Shown here: piece after piece, positions 57,318 to 64,000 of the stretch
Numbering within the stretch: position 1 is the first letter of the stretch
How the letters are laid out: every line of letters starts with the position of its first letter
From: Rossellomorea sp. SC111
GTDB lineage: Bacteria > Bacillota > Bacilli > Bacillales > Bacillaceae_B
Direction of reading: 5' to 3'
DNA: 64,000 bases
NCBI RefSeq assembly: GCF_024733565.1
Contig: NZ_JANIOC010000001.1
Span: 273,184 to 337,183 of the forward strand
Position numbers and translations under genes: made by a program
Notes under the pieces: generated by a model
Databases searched by the model: none
What the model saw: only the letters and a program-made list of their open reading frames with translations
Told to the model about the DNA's origin: nothing

Positions 57318-58077
57318 GAGGTACTTCGTTGCAAACGGATGTGACATGGTGGCGAACGGGAATGGATATATGACTGTACAGCTTACCATCGACTTGGATA
57401 AAGAGCTTATGAACCGTCCATTCTACTGGCATTATCTTGAAAAGACCGGTGGTACACCAAATCCGATGACTTTATCTCTCGTTACGAATCCTGACCAGGC
57501 ACCGGAAGATATGAAAGGAGAACCGATTCACTTTGGTTCACCGCGGCTGCATCAGATCTTTCATTCGACACGAACTTTGGCAGGGTATATCCGACTGTAT
57601 GAAAACCGGTACACACCAAGCGGGCAGCAAACCCCGCTGCACCCTTGGCTGGGACTGAATATTAAAATATCCTATCAATCCAATCGAAAGAAAGACAGTA
57701 TCAAGAGCGTCGGATTAAACCTGATCAACGGCGTCATAGAAGAGGACTTTCACTCGTCATTAATATCCAAAAATCTGACGCCGAAGATTCCTGACTTCTC
57801 ATTCACTTTGACACCAATCATCAAACCGAAAAGCGGAGTGAACAGGATTCAGGCTTATCTTTATGAAGAAGTCAAAAGGGAGCCCGTCCAATGGGCGGAA
57901 CAAGCAAGGAAAACCTGGGAGGAGGATCTTCAACTTCTCAATCATTTCTATGGGGATCAGGAAGAAAAGCCTGAATCTTATTTTCTTGAACAGCAGGCGT
58001 TAAAGGAGCAGTATGAACCGAAAATCACCATTGAGGTCATAAACGGCGGGATTTTTTATCTACAGCAGTCGAAGTGA
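57286..58077 (+). CDS. yqhG: YqhG family protein, unknown function
   Basis: A 263-residue soluble protein that follows yqhH with a 32-base overlap; AAGGAGGAG precedes the ATG. LERYFVANGCDMVANGNGYM and PFYWHYLEKTGGTPNPM are seen; no catalytic motif is recognised. The fixed pairing with the SNF2 ATPase suggests a shared complex. Confidence 0.88.
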   Translation: MQQHEIHRFLERYFVANGCDMVANGNGYMTVQLTIDLDKELMNRPFYWHYLEKTGGTPNPMTLSLVTNPDQAPEDMKGEPIHFGSPRLHQIFHSTRTLAGYIRLYENRYTPSGQQTPLHPWLGLNIKISYQSNRKKDSIKSVGLNLINGVIEEDFHSSLISKNLTPKIPDFSFTLTPIIKPKSGVNRIQAYLYEEVKREPVQWAEQARKTWEEDLQLLNHFYGDQEEKPESYFLEQQALKEQYEPKITIEVINGGIFYLQQSK

Positions 58078-58121
58078 GGAATCAGGGGGAGGCAAACTTT
58101 CTTTATCCTCCCCTTCATCCA

Positions 58122-58155
58122 TAAAAAAAAGGACTACCATAAAGGTAATCCTTAT
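58122..58155 (-). terminator. Terminator of the comG operon
   Basis: AGGATTACC pairs with GGTAGTCCT (one mismatch) around TTTAT and is followed on the minus strand by eight T residues, right after the yqzE stop. Confidence 0.8.
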
Positions 58156-58158
58156 TCA

Positions 58159-58338
58159 TTATTTGTTTTTTTTGAACATGATCATGAAGGCATATGGAAT
58201 GATGCCGAACCACCTGAAGAGAAATGGTTCCCGCTCCTTCTTTCTCTGCTTTTTTAATGTCTTACGTTCATGGGGTGATTTTTCATAATGCTGGACAAAT
58301 GTTTGTGTTATGAACTTAACATAATCATTTACTGACAC
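58159..58338 (-). CDS. yqzE: YqzE family protein, competence operon end
   Basis: A 59-residue basic protein (VNDYVKFITQTFVQHYE, then a Lys/Arg-rich middle and a hydrophobic C-terminus). It matches the small YqzE protein found after comGG in Bacillus. The GTG at 58338 is chosen because GGAAGGTGG precedes it and the family begins at the SVNDYVKF segment; a longer frame to 58374 is unlikely. Function is unknown. Confidence 0.82.
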   Translation of the reverse strand: MSVNDYVKFITQTFVQHYEKSPHERKTLKKQRKKEREPFLFRWFGIIPYAFMIMFKKNK

Positions 58339-58395
58339 AAAAGCACCACCTTCCGCTTTTATCAGTATCCCCATTATGATTGGAAAGTATACAGC

Positions 58396-58896
58396 CTAAC
58401 TCTCGATGTATGGCAATATCGCTCGAACCACTTCATCGACTGATTTATGATCTGTATGAATGGTTACAGAGCTACCATTTTCATACAGGGGGAAGCGACG
58501 CTCGAAAAAGCCCAATAATTTGTCTTTTGAATTATTTAGTACTAATGGCCGATCCTCATCCCCTTCAAGCCTTTCCCAAAGTGCATCAAAAGAGCATGTT
58601 AAATGAAACACAGAGCCTTTATGCCGCAGGAAATCCCGATTCACCTTGCTTTCAACCACTCCCCCGCCAGTCGTGATAATGGCATCTTCACTTTCTAATT
58701 CCAAGAGCACCCTGGTTTCGAGATCTCTGAAATACGATTCACCATGCTGATGAAAGATGTCTTTGATCGTCTTTTTTTCTTTATTTTCAATATAATGATC
58801 CATGTCGATAACCGGAAGATTCAGCACCTCTCCAAGGCGTTTTCCGATTGTTGTTTTCCCTACTCCCATAAAGCCTATTAAGAAAATCGGTTTCAT
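58396..58896 (-). CDS. aroK: Shikimate kinase
   Basis: A 166-residue nucleoside-kinase fold enzyme that phosphorylates shikimate. Walker A is GFMGVGKTTIGKRLGE; DMDHYIE and RDLETRVL and TTGGGVVES form the shikimate site. It starts three bases after the comGG stop, so it is transcribed with the competence operon here, an unusual setting. Confidence 0.93.
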   Translation of the reverse strand: MKPIFLIGFMGVGKTTIGKRLGEVLNLPVIDMDHYIENKEKKTIKDIFHQHGESYFRDLETRVLLELESEDAIITTGGGVVESKVNRDFLRHKGSVFHLTCSFDALWERLEGDEDRPLVLNNSKDKLLGFFERRFPLYENGSSVTIHTDHKSVDEVVRAILPYIES

Positions 58897-58899
58897 ATT

Positions 58900-59280
58900 C
58901 TACTCCCAACGTATGATTTGTTTTGTTTCCCTATTATACACAACCGTCGCAGGAAGAAAAACCTTATCATCCCGTGTAAATATCACTTCCAATTGTACTT
59001 CTTGGGGGTTTAATAGCTGACTGGTGGTCAAGACCTCCCCAAATTGGGTTCTCACATGCCCAGAAGGATCAGGGCCATTCTCGATTTCCAATAATATGGC
59101 GTGGGAGACACTTACATTTCTTTCTTGGATACTCTTCATATTAGAGAGATACTGATACTTACTTATAAACAAATCTTTTGATGCAAGTGCTAAAGCCAGG
59201 ACAATCATCAATAAAAGCAGCGTATACGGGAGAATAAATCCCCTATTGTCAAGGAGAGGTTTCCCCCTCAACCGCTGCAA
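58900..59280 (-). CDS. comGG: Competence pseudopilus protein ComGG
   Basis: A 126-residue minor pseudopilin-like protein with a single N-terminal hydrophobic segment (FILPYTLLLLMIVLALALAS) and a soluble C-terminal domain ending KQIIRWE. It lacks the usual prepilin motif, as in B. subtilis. The start is a TTG at 59280 (or 59271), within the end of comGF; the frame extends to an ATG at 59394 that would place over 100 bases in comGF and lacks support. Confidence 0.8.
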   Translation of the reverse strand: MQRLRGKPLLDNRGFILPYTLLLLMIVLALALASKDLFISKYQYLSNMKSIQERNVSVSHAILLEIENGPDPSGHVRTQFGEVLTTSQLLNPQEVQLEVIFTRDDKVFLPATVVYNRETKQIIRWE

Positions 59281-59686
59281 AGTAAAAGAATTTTCCTTCC
59301 ACTTTTTCTCCACTATCGAATTCCAGATCCAGATGCACCCCCTGATGGATGACGTCAAACGTAAACTGATCCACTGACTGAAGGACGATTTCATGCCCCC
59401 GGTTATTTACCCTCCTTCTAATGGACTGACTATATTTTTCATACAGTATCGTTTCCCCATCGATGACGAAGGAGATCTGATTGGGCAATACTTTTACATC
59501 ATTTGCCTTCCTTAATTCACTTCTTACACTTTCATGAAATAAATTCCATTCATAATAACGGGGAGGGACCAAATCATGCTTGATCGTCGAAAAACCTTTC
59601 ATCATCAGGGGAATACTGAGGGAAATGATACAAAACAAACTAAAGCTTAACAGAGCTTCAATCAACGTGAATCCCTTCTCATCCAT
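59249..59686 (-). CDS. comGF: Competence pseudopilin ComGF
   Basis: A 145-residue minor pseudopilin with the prepilin motif KGFTLIEALLSFSLFC at the N-terminus. The ATG at 59686 overlaps the comGE stop in ATGGATGA, typical of coupling; a GTG at 59698 is an alternative. It lies between comGE and comGG. Confidence 0.85.
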   Translation of the reverse strand: MDEKGFTLIEALLSFSLFCIISLSIPLMMKGFSTIKHDLVPPRYYEWNLFHESVRSELRKANDVKVLPNQISFVIDGETILYEKYSQSIRRRVNNRGHEIVLQSVDQFTFDVIHQGVHLDLEFDSGEKVEGKFFYFAAVEGETSP

Positions 59687-60005
59687 CCGCCTCGACACAA
59701 ACTTCTTGGAAGTCCCCTGCCTTTTTGTCATATTGCACACATGCTTCTCCAAGCCCTCCACTATTCCAAACGAGCTCATACCTGACCCCCTTATAGGTTC
59801 TTGAATGGTTGATAAACTCATGGGTAACGATTGCCTCCTCCACACCTTCCCGGAGAAATTTCAATGCTTCTACTTCACGCTGGAGCTGTTGAAGCCGTGA
59901 CGCATAATGAATGAGGAACGGAAAGAACAAGCCGCAAATCATAAGGACACAACTAAATGCTACCAGTGTTTCCGGCAGTGAGAATCCTTTAGTATTCCTG
60001 TACAT
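59679..60005 (-). CDS. comGE: Competence pseudopilin ComGE
   Basis: A 108-residue minor pseudopilin with the prepilin signature KGFSLPETLVAFSCVLMI. AAGGGAG five bases upstream selects the ATG at 60005. It overlaps comGD by 17 bases and comGF by eight. Confidence 0.88.
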   Translation of the reverse strand: MYRNTKGFSLPETLVAFSCVLMICGLFFPFLIHYASRLQQLQREVEALKFLREGVEEAIVTHEFINHSRTYKGVRYELVWNSGGLGEACVQYDKKAGDFQEVCVEADG

Positions 60006-60432
60006 AAAATCTCCCTTGACCAATTTGGAACATCAGATACATGGCGGCATCTCCCATTTTAAAATTCACCCTGCCAAATCGATTTGTATTTCCATCAGGA
60101 TAAAAGGTGATTTCTTCAAGGCTGTTTGTGGAATTTATCTTTACGCCCTCAGGAAGCTCTCTCGAAACAATCGTTTGTCTTGCGTCCGTTTTAGCAACAT
60201 ATTTATTTGTAAATGGGTAAAAAGTGAGGAAGAGTGGTGTTTGATTATTGATACTGTAACTTTGGATCTGGTAGAGGTCTGATTCGAGCTGGGAAATGAA
60301 CAGTTCCTTTTCAGTATGCTCTTTCAAAGGAACGATGGAGAAACCAATCCACGATAATAATATGGTAAAGATCAATAAGACGATGAGCATTTCAACGAGG
60401 GTATATCCCCCTTCAGCTTTTATGCCATCAAT
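59989..60432 (-). CDS. comGD: Competence pseudopilin ComGD, apparent non-ATG start
   Basis: A 147-residue minor pseudopilin. The prepilin motif EGGYTLVEMLIVLLIF begins upstream of the only in-frame ATG (60390), which lies inside the motif, so translation must start earlier. An in-frame stop lies four codons before the motif region's possible starts; the candidates are ATT (60432, overlapping the comGC stop as ATTGA) or CTG (60435), nine or six bases after AAGGTGG. ATT is preferred. Its length matches the family. Confidence 0.78.
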   Translation of the reverse strand: MDGIKAEGGYTLVEMLIVLLIFTILLSWIGFSIVPLKEHTEKELFISQLESDLYQIQSYSINNQTPLFLTFYPFTNKYVAKTDARQTIVSRELPEGVKINSTNSLEEITFYPDGNTNRFGRVNFKMGDAAMYLMFQIGQGRFYVQEY

Positions 60433-60736
60433 CAGTAGTCACCACCTTCCCCTCGGTATCGATGGAGATGGCCCTTCCGTCAGGACAAGCTTTATATTCA
60501 TCGTTCAGATAACCATCGGTGACGAGGGCATCAATGGTTACTGGTTCTGTATTCCCATCCATTTTATATGCTTCAATCTGCCCTTCCACCATATGAACGA
60601 ACGCTTCACACCCCTTTGAATTGATGGAGTTACTCTGGTTTGTGACATTCGGGATCGTGATAAAAAGCAAAACGGAGATGACCAGCAAAACGATCATCAT
60701 TTCAATTAATGTAAATCCTTTTTCATTTTTGAGCAT
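60428..60736 (-). CDS. comGC: Major competence pseudopilin ComGC
   Basis: A 102-residue major pseudopilin. The prepilin peptidase site and hydrophobic helix are KGFTLIEMMIVLLVISVLL, and two cysteines (CEAF and ACPDG) can form the disulfide known in this family. It is processed by ComC and forms the pseudopilus for DNA uptake. Confidence 0.95.
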   Translation of the reverse strand: MLKNEKGFTLIEMMIVLLVISVLLFITIPNVTNQSNSINSKGCEAFVHMVEGQIEAYKMDGNTEPVTIDALVTDGYLNDEYKACPDGRAISIDTEGKVVTTD

Positions 60737-60764
60737 ATTTTTCCTCCTTGGATGAATTTCTTTT

Positions 60765-61787
60765 TTAGATTCCCTGCATCATCTGAAAGAGAGGCATCAT
60801 GATGGAGAAATAGATCGCCATGATGAATAGACCGACAAAAGTAAAGATTGCAGGCTGGATATACTTGAGCCAGGTATGGGTTTTCTCCTCTAATTCCTGA
60901 AAGCAGATATCACTGTAAATACGAAGTTCTTCTGCCAATCTTCCGTTCGACTGCCCATGCTGGACAACGAATGACAGCTCTTCTTGAAAAAAAGGCATAG
61001 TTGAAAAACACTCATGGAATGGACTCCCGGCTTTGAGTTGTTTGATGCAATGACTGGAAATGTATTGTAAGGTCGGACGGAATGATTGTCTTTCGATGAT
61101 GAGGAGGGATTCCGTGATGGATACTCCGCTTGAAAGCAGGAAGCTTAATTCCCTTGAAAAAAAGTGGGAATGACCAAGCTTCATGTAAGGAGAGATAAAT
61201 GGTATACGACATAAGACAGTCGAGAGTTTTACAGGGGAAAATCTCTTTCTAAACAGGAAAAAGACGATTGTAAGCAGCAGGAGAAACAATAAACCTGCAC
61301 AGAAAATTATGGGGAAGTTCTCAATGAAGTGTAAAAGATACGTAAGCTTGGCTGAAGGTTCATAGCCCATTGAGGAATAAAGGGACTGAAATCTTGGAAA
61401 TAATACCTTTCGAAGTAAGACCATCATGATGATGGACATGAAAATTAACATGAGCGGGTATTGAAAGACCTTTTGCAATTGCTCCTGATTTTTTCTTCTT
61501 TTTATGAGATAGCTTCCTGCCTCAGACAAGGTGCGTCCCATTTGGCCATGATGCTCGGCGAAAAAAATCTGTGCGCTGACATGAGCGGGGATGTTAAGTT
61601 GTTTATTCATGACAGAGGAGATGGACTCTCCTTTTTGGAGGGAGCCGATCAATCTCTTTTTTAATTTGATGATTTTCTTTTCTTTGGGAAGCAAGAGAAA
61701 GTCGATGGCTTCTGTAAAGGAGTAGCCTTTTTGAAGGAGATCCCCAAGCCTTTTCAGGAATTTACCTTGATCATCGCTTTTCTTCAT
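60765..61787 (-). CDS. comGB: Competence membrane platform protein ComGB
   Basis: A 340-residue GspF/PilC-type inner membrane protein with three large hydrophobic segments (about 115-135, 160-190, 310-335) and two duplicated helical bundle domains. AGGAAAT precedes the ATG at 61787, which overlaps comGA by 17 bases. It assembles the pseudopilus with ComGA. Confidence 0.92.
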   Translation of the reverse strand: MKKSDDQGKFLKRLGDLLQKGYSFTEAIDFLLLPKEKKIIKLKKRLIGSLQKGESISSVMNKQLNIPAHVSAQIFFAEHHGQMGRTLSEAGSYLIKRRKNQEQLQKVFQYPLMLIFMSIIMMVLLRKVLFPRFQSLYSSMGYEPSAKLTYLLHFIENFPIIFCAGLLFLLLLTIVFFLFRKRFSPVKLSTVLCRIPFISPYMKLGHSHFFSRELSFLLSSGVSITESLLIIERQSFRPTLQYISSHCIKQLKAGSPFHECFSTMPFFQEELSFVVQHGQSNGRLAEELRIYSDICFQELEEKTHTWLKYIQPAIFTFVGLFIMAIYFSIMMPLFQMMQGI

Positions 61788-62844
61788 GAACCCATTTCCT
61801 ATATTCATGTTCTGAAACAAATCCGAGTGCCACCCCCTTACAAATCAGAGCCTGCAATGTGCGGTATTGATGCTCTACCCTCTCACCCTTCGCCTCCTTC
61901 AGTACGTCCTTCAAAGCACTTCCGGTAATGATTTCATAGACAGATGCCCTGTTGCGGTTTTTCCCTCTGAGGCATTGACCGCCACATTCCGCTTTGCAGA
62001 TCGGACAGAGAAGCTTTAATAACCTCTGGGCAGATACTGCGAGCAGTGTCTGCTCAATATCATGCCACTCGATCCCCAACTCCATCAAACGGTATACCGC
62101 CCCTCTTGCATCCCTTGTATGCAAGGTGGAGATGACCAAATGACCTGTTAAAGACGCACGAATCGCAATCTCCGCCGTCTCACGGTCCCTGATTTCCCCC
62201 ACCATGATGATATCCGGGTCGTGTCGGAGGATAGCTTTTAATCCAGTTGAATACGTAATCCCTGCTTTTTCATTCACCTGGATCTGCACCATTTCATCAT
62301 GTTGTTTCTCCACGGGATCCTCAAGGGTGATCACATTCCGGTTCATGGCGACGGAACAATGGTGCACGAGGGAATACAAAGTGGTCGTTTTACCACTTCC
62401 TGTCGGCCCTGTAAACAGGATAAGGCCGTGGGAATGCATAAGAAGTGCAAGAAGTTTTTTTGCGGACGAAGGGTATAGTGACATTTTTTCAATGGGAATC
62501 TGGTATTTTTGTGGGAGTATCCGAATGACGAGACTTTCTTTCAAATGGGTGGTTGGCAGTGTGGAAATTCTGAGAGATAGGGGTGTGTTTCTTACGGTAA
62601 GGCTGAAGGAGCCGCTTTGGGGTTTACGCTTTTCCCCTATATCCATGGAGGCCATGAATTTCAGATGGGCAATCAAGCGGTCTGCCTGATCCGGGTCTAT
62701 GGTCTGAAACGGAACCAGTACCCCGAGCTTTCTGAATTGAATCAAGTAATCTTTCGTTCTGGGAATCAAATGGACATCTGTTGCATCATTACTGTACGCT
62801 TCTCCGATCATCACTTCCGATAATGATTCGACTGAGTGAAATAT
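61771..62844 (-). CDS. comGA: Competence traffic ATPase ComGA
   Basis: A GspE/PilB-type ATPase. Walker A is GPTGSGKTTTLYSLV, Walker B IIMVGEIRDRETAEIA, and the His box is STLHTRDA. Alignment with the family places the start near residue I16 of the frame that opens at ATG 62889: an ATA at 62844 lies nine bases after AAAGGTGG and yields 357 residues, the usual size. The ATG at 62889 falls in the likely promoter but remains possible; the next ATG (62811) is too short. Confidence 0.85.
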   Translation of the reverse strand: MFHSVESLSEVMIGEAYSNDATDVHLIPRTKDYLIQFRKLGVLVPFQTIDPDQADRLIAHLKFMASMDIGEKRKPQSGSFSLTVRNTPLSLRISTLPTTHLKESLVIRILPQKYQIPIEKMSLYPSSAKKLLALLMHSHGLILFTGPTGSGKTTTLYSLVHHCSVAMNRNVITLEDPVEKQHDEMVQIQVNEKAGITYSTGLKAILRHDPDIIMVGEIRDRETAEIAIRASLTGHLVISTLHTRDARGAVYRLMELGIEWHDIEQTLLAVSAQRLLKLLCPICKAECGGQCLRGKNRNRASVYEIITGSALKDVLKEAKGERVEHQYRTLQALICKGVALGFVSEHEYRKWVHEEKR

Positions 62845-62887
62845 GGATTGGCACCACCTTTCTGTTTTCTTAAAGTATATATACGAC

Positions 62888-62930
62888 ATTAATCTGCAAA
62901 ATCCTTCTTTTTTTGAAAGATTTTTTAGTT
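62888..62930. promoter_or_regulatory. Candidate ComK binding region upstream of comGA
   Basis: Two imperfect AT-boxes resembling AAAA-N5-TTTT lie at about 62898-62910 and 62915-62927. Their spacing (four bases) does not match the classical 8, 18 or 31, so ComK control is plausible from the gene but not proven by the motif. Confidence 0.3.
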
Positions 62931-63017
62931 ATCATTCTCTTTCCTTCAACTCACACATCAACCGCCCACCCATATATTAAATAAGAATAACAGCCCGACG
63001 AAAGTGGTGACGATTCC

Positions 63018-63656
63018 ATGACGAAATATATGGATTATTCTTCTCCGGAAGCACAATTCTCTTATGATGTGAATAAAAGTCCCTTATTCAAAAAAGATCA
63101 TCAAAACCTGATCAATATTTTAGGAGTAAATCAGCTCAATACATTGGACGATACTTCTCTTCTTGATATCTATTTAAGTAAACATAACTTTGTAGAACCC
63201 CATTACCACCAGAATGCTGCAGAACTGGTTTATTGCATTTCCGGTGCAGCTATCGTTTCCATACTCAATCCATTCACGAAAGAAATACTAAGTTACCGGA
63301 TTTCGCCGGGACAAGTGGCGAATGTACCTCAAGGTTGGTGGCATTATGAAGAAGCCACGAAGGATAATACCCACCTATTGGCTATATTTAATTCTCCCGT
63401 TCCTGAAGTTGTCCTTGGCTCCGATATTTTAAAACTCACTCCTTCAAGCGTCATGGCCAAAAATTATTGCATGAATGAAAATGCATGGATCAAAACGACA
63501 GAGAAAGTAAAGCCGGGCACGTACATCGGTCCCAGTTGCCTGGAACGGGAAAGATACTCACCACCACGCGAAACACAGTTCAGTTATCCCCCGTACTATT
63601 ATCAGTACCAGCCAAACCCTTACCACTACAGACAATGCATTCCGAAAACATTTTAA
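63018..63656 (+). CDS. Cupin-domain protein, unknown substrate
   Basis: A 212-residue protein with a cupin fold: metal-binding PHYHQNAAELVYCISG (residues about 55-71) and PGQVANVPQGWWHYEE (about 95-110). The C-terminal tail is rich in Tyr, Pro and Gln (PPYYYQYQPNPYHYRQ), as in some spore coat or crust proteins. The ATG at 63018 has GTGGTGA upstream and is divergent from comGA. The tail suggests a spore-surface role; this is inference. Confidence 0.75.
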   Translation: MTKYMDYSSPEAQFSYDVNKSPLFKKDHQNLINILGVNQLNTLDDTSLLDIYLSKHNFVEPHYHQNAAELVYCISGAAIVSILNPFTKEILSYRISPGQVANVPQGWWHYEEATKDNTHLLAIFNSPVPEVVLGSDILKLTPSSVMAKNYCMNENAWIKTTEKVKPGTYIGPSCLERERYSPPRETQFSYPPYYYQYQPNPYHYRQCIPKTF

Positions 63657-63726
63657 AGACTTTTTAACAAATACATGAATAGATCATCAAAATACATCCA
63701 TACTATATTTTGTAAAGACGATTCAA

Positions 63727-63798
63727 TGGGCTATAGCCAAGCGGTAAGGCATCGCACTTTGACTGCGACATGCGTTGGTTCGAATCCAGCTAGCCCAG
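63727..63798 (+). tRNA. trnQ: tRNA-Gln (anticodon TTG)
   Basis: A 72-base tRNA cloverleaf: acceptor TGGGCTA/TAGCCCA, D arm with AAGCGGTAAGG, anticodon stem TCGCA/TGCGA with loop containing TTG, and T arm GTTGGTTCGAATCCAGC. The sequence is very close to Bacillus tRNA-Gln. The discriminator G is followed by TA, not CCA, so the 3' CCA must be added by the nucleotidyltransferase. Confidence 0.95.
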
Positions 63799-63801
63799 TA
63801 A

Positions 63802-63922
63802 GAAAAGCGGAGGCGGCTTGCTCAGGCCCGACAAGCTCAACTGGAAAATCCCAAAAGGCGTACTTTGCCTTATGGGATTTTTCAGTTGTGACCTCGAGGG
63901 ACTAGCCGCCGGAGCTGGACAA
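63802..63922 (+). repeat. Structured repeat, array C copy 1
   Basis: 121-base copy starting four bases after the tRNA-Gln. The outer arm is GGCGGCT/AGCCGCC; the inner arm is CAACTGGAAAATCCC paired with GGGATTTTTCAGTTG (one mismatch), replacing the usual CATAAG block as in array B copy 2. Confidence 0.9.
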
Positions 63923-63925
63923 ATC

Positions 63926-64000
63926 GAAAAGCGGAGCCGGGTTGGTCAGGCCCGACAAGCATAAGATGAATCGACCGGAAAGGCGCTCTTTGCCTTTTTG
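63926..64000 (+). repeat. Structured repeat, array C copy 2, cut by window edge
   Basis: The first 75 bases of another unit (GAAAAGCGGAGCCGGG, CGACAAGCATAAG, AATCGACCGGAAAGGCG). The variable arm resembles array A copy 1 and the copy continues beyond the window. Confidence 0.9.

Noticed and set aside
62888..62930. Classical ComK double AT-box
   Set aside because: The two half-sites are imperfect and only four bases apart, so it is kept only as a weak candidate.

Overview
The window is a chromosomal segment of a spore-forming, competent, low-to-moderate-GC member of the Bacillaceae (Bacillus sensu lato). The gene content and order closely follow the Bacillus subtilis comG - gcv - spoIIIA - accBC - nusB - dxs - recN - spo0A - bkd segment, almost entirely on the minus strand. 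An OLE RNA, a B12-dependent ribonucleotide reductase, a methylmalonyl-CoA mutase pair and a very large bacillopeptidase F set it apart from B. subtilis and fit a halotolerant, marine or soil Bacillus. The genus is inference.

Layout, left to right. 1-3213: methylmalonyl-CoA mutase subunits (mutB cut by the left edge, mutA). 3426-7778: secreted multidomain subtilase (bpr). 8250-18674: the complete branched-chain keto acid catabolic operon ptb-bcd-buk-lpdV-bkdAA-bkdAB-bkdB. Upstream lie its activator gene bkdR, a near-perfect sigma-54 promoter and two direct repeats that are likely BkdR sites. 18716-25205: yqzF, a glycerophosphodiesterase, a small repeat protein, spo0A, spoIVB, recN and ahrC. 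25297-25692: tandem structured repeats. 25805-33761: one long operon nusB-folD-xseA-xseB-ispA-OLE RNA-oapA-dxs-tlyA (transcribed right to left). 33863-34234: a second repeat array. 34275-42029: yqhY-accC-accB and the eight-gene spoIIIA operon. 42255-51061: efp, yqhT, aroQ, yqhR, yqhP, yqhO, nrdJ (with two NrdR boxes), lipM, yqhL. 51244-55440: the glycine cleavage operon gcvT-gcvPA-gcvPB under a tandem glycine riboswitch. 55617-58077: the divergent yqhH-yqhG pair. 58159-62889: the comG competence pseudopilus operon with aroK embedded. 63018-64000: a cupin protein, tRNA-Gln and a third repeat array that runs off the window.

Functional logic. Leucine, isoleucine and valine are deaminated by Bcd and oxidised by the Bkd complex to branched acyl-CoAs. 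These feed fatty-acid priming (accBC), acyl phosphate and ATP formation (ptb/buk), and propionyl-CoA that MutAB can take to succinyl-CoA. Sporulation control (Spo0A, SpoIVB, SpoIIIAA-AH) and competence (ComG) machinery are interleaved with housekeeping genes.

The two most notable non-coding elements are the OLE RNA with its membrane partner OapA, and a family of about 122-bp repeats (eight full or near-full copies plus one remnant, in three tandem arrays). The stem sequences of these repeats differ from copy to copy but stay mutually complementary. At least two genes here (spoIIIAD, comGD), and possibly a third (comGA), appear to start at non-NTG codons.
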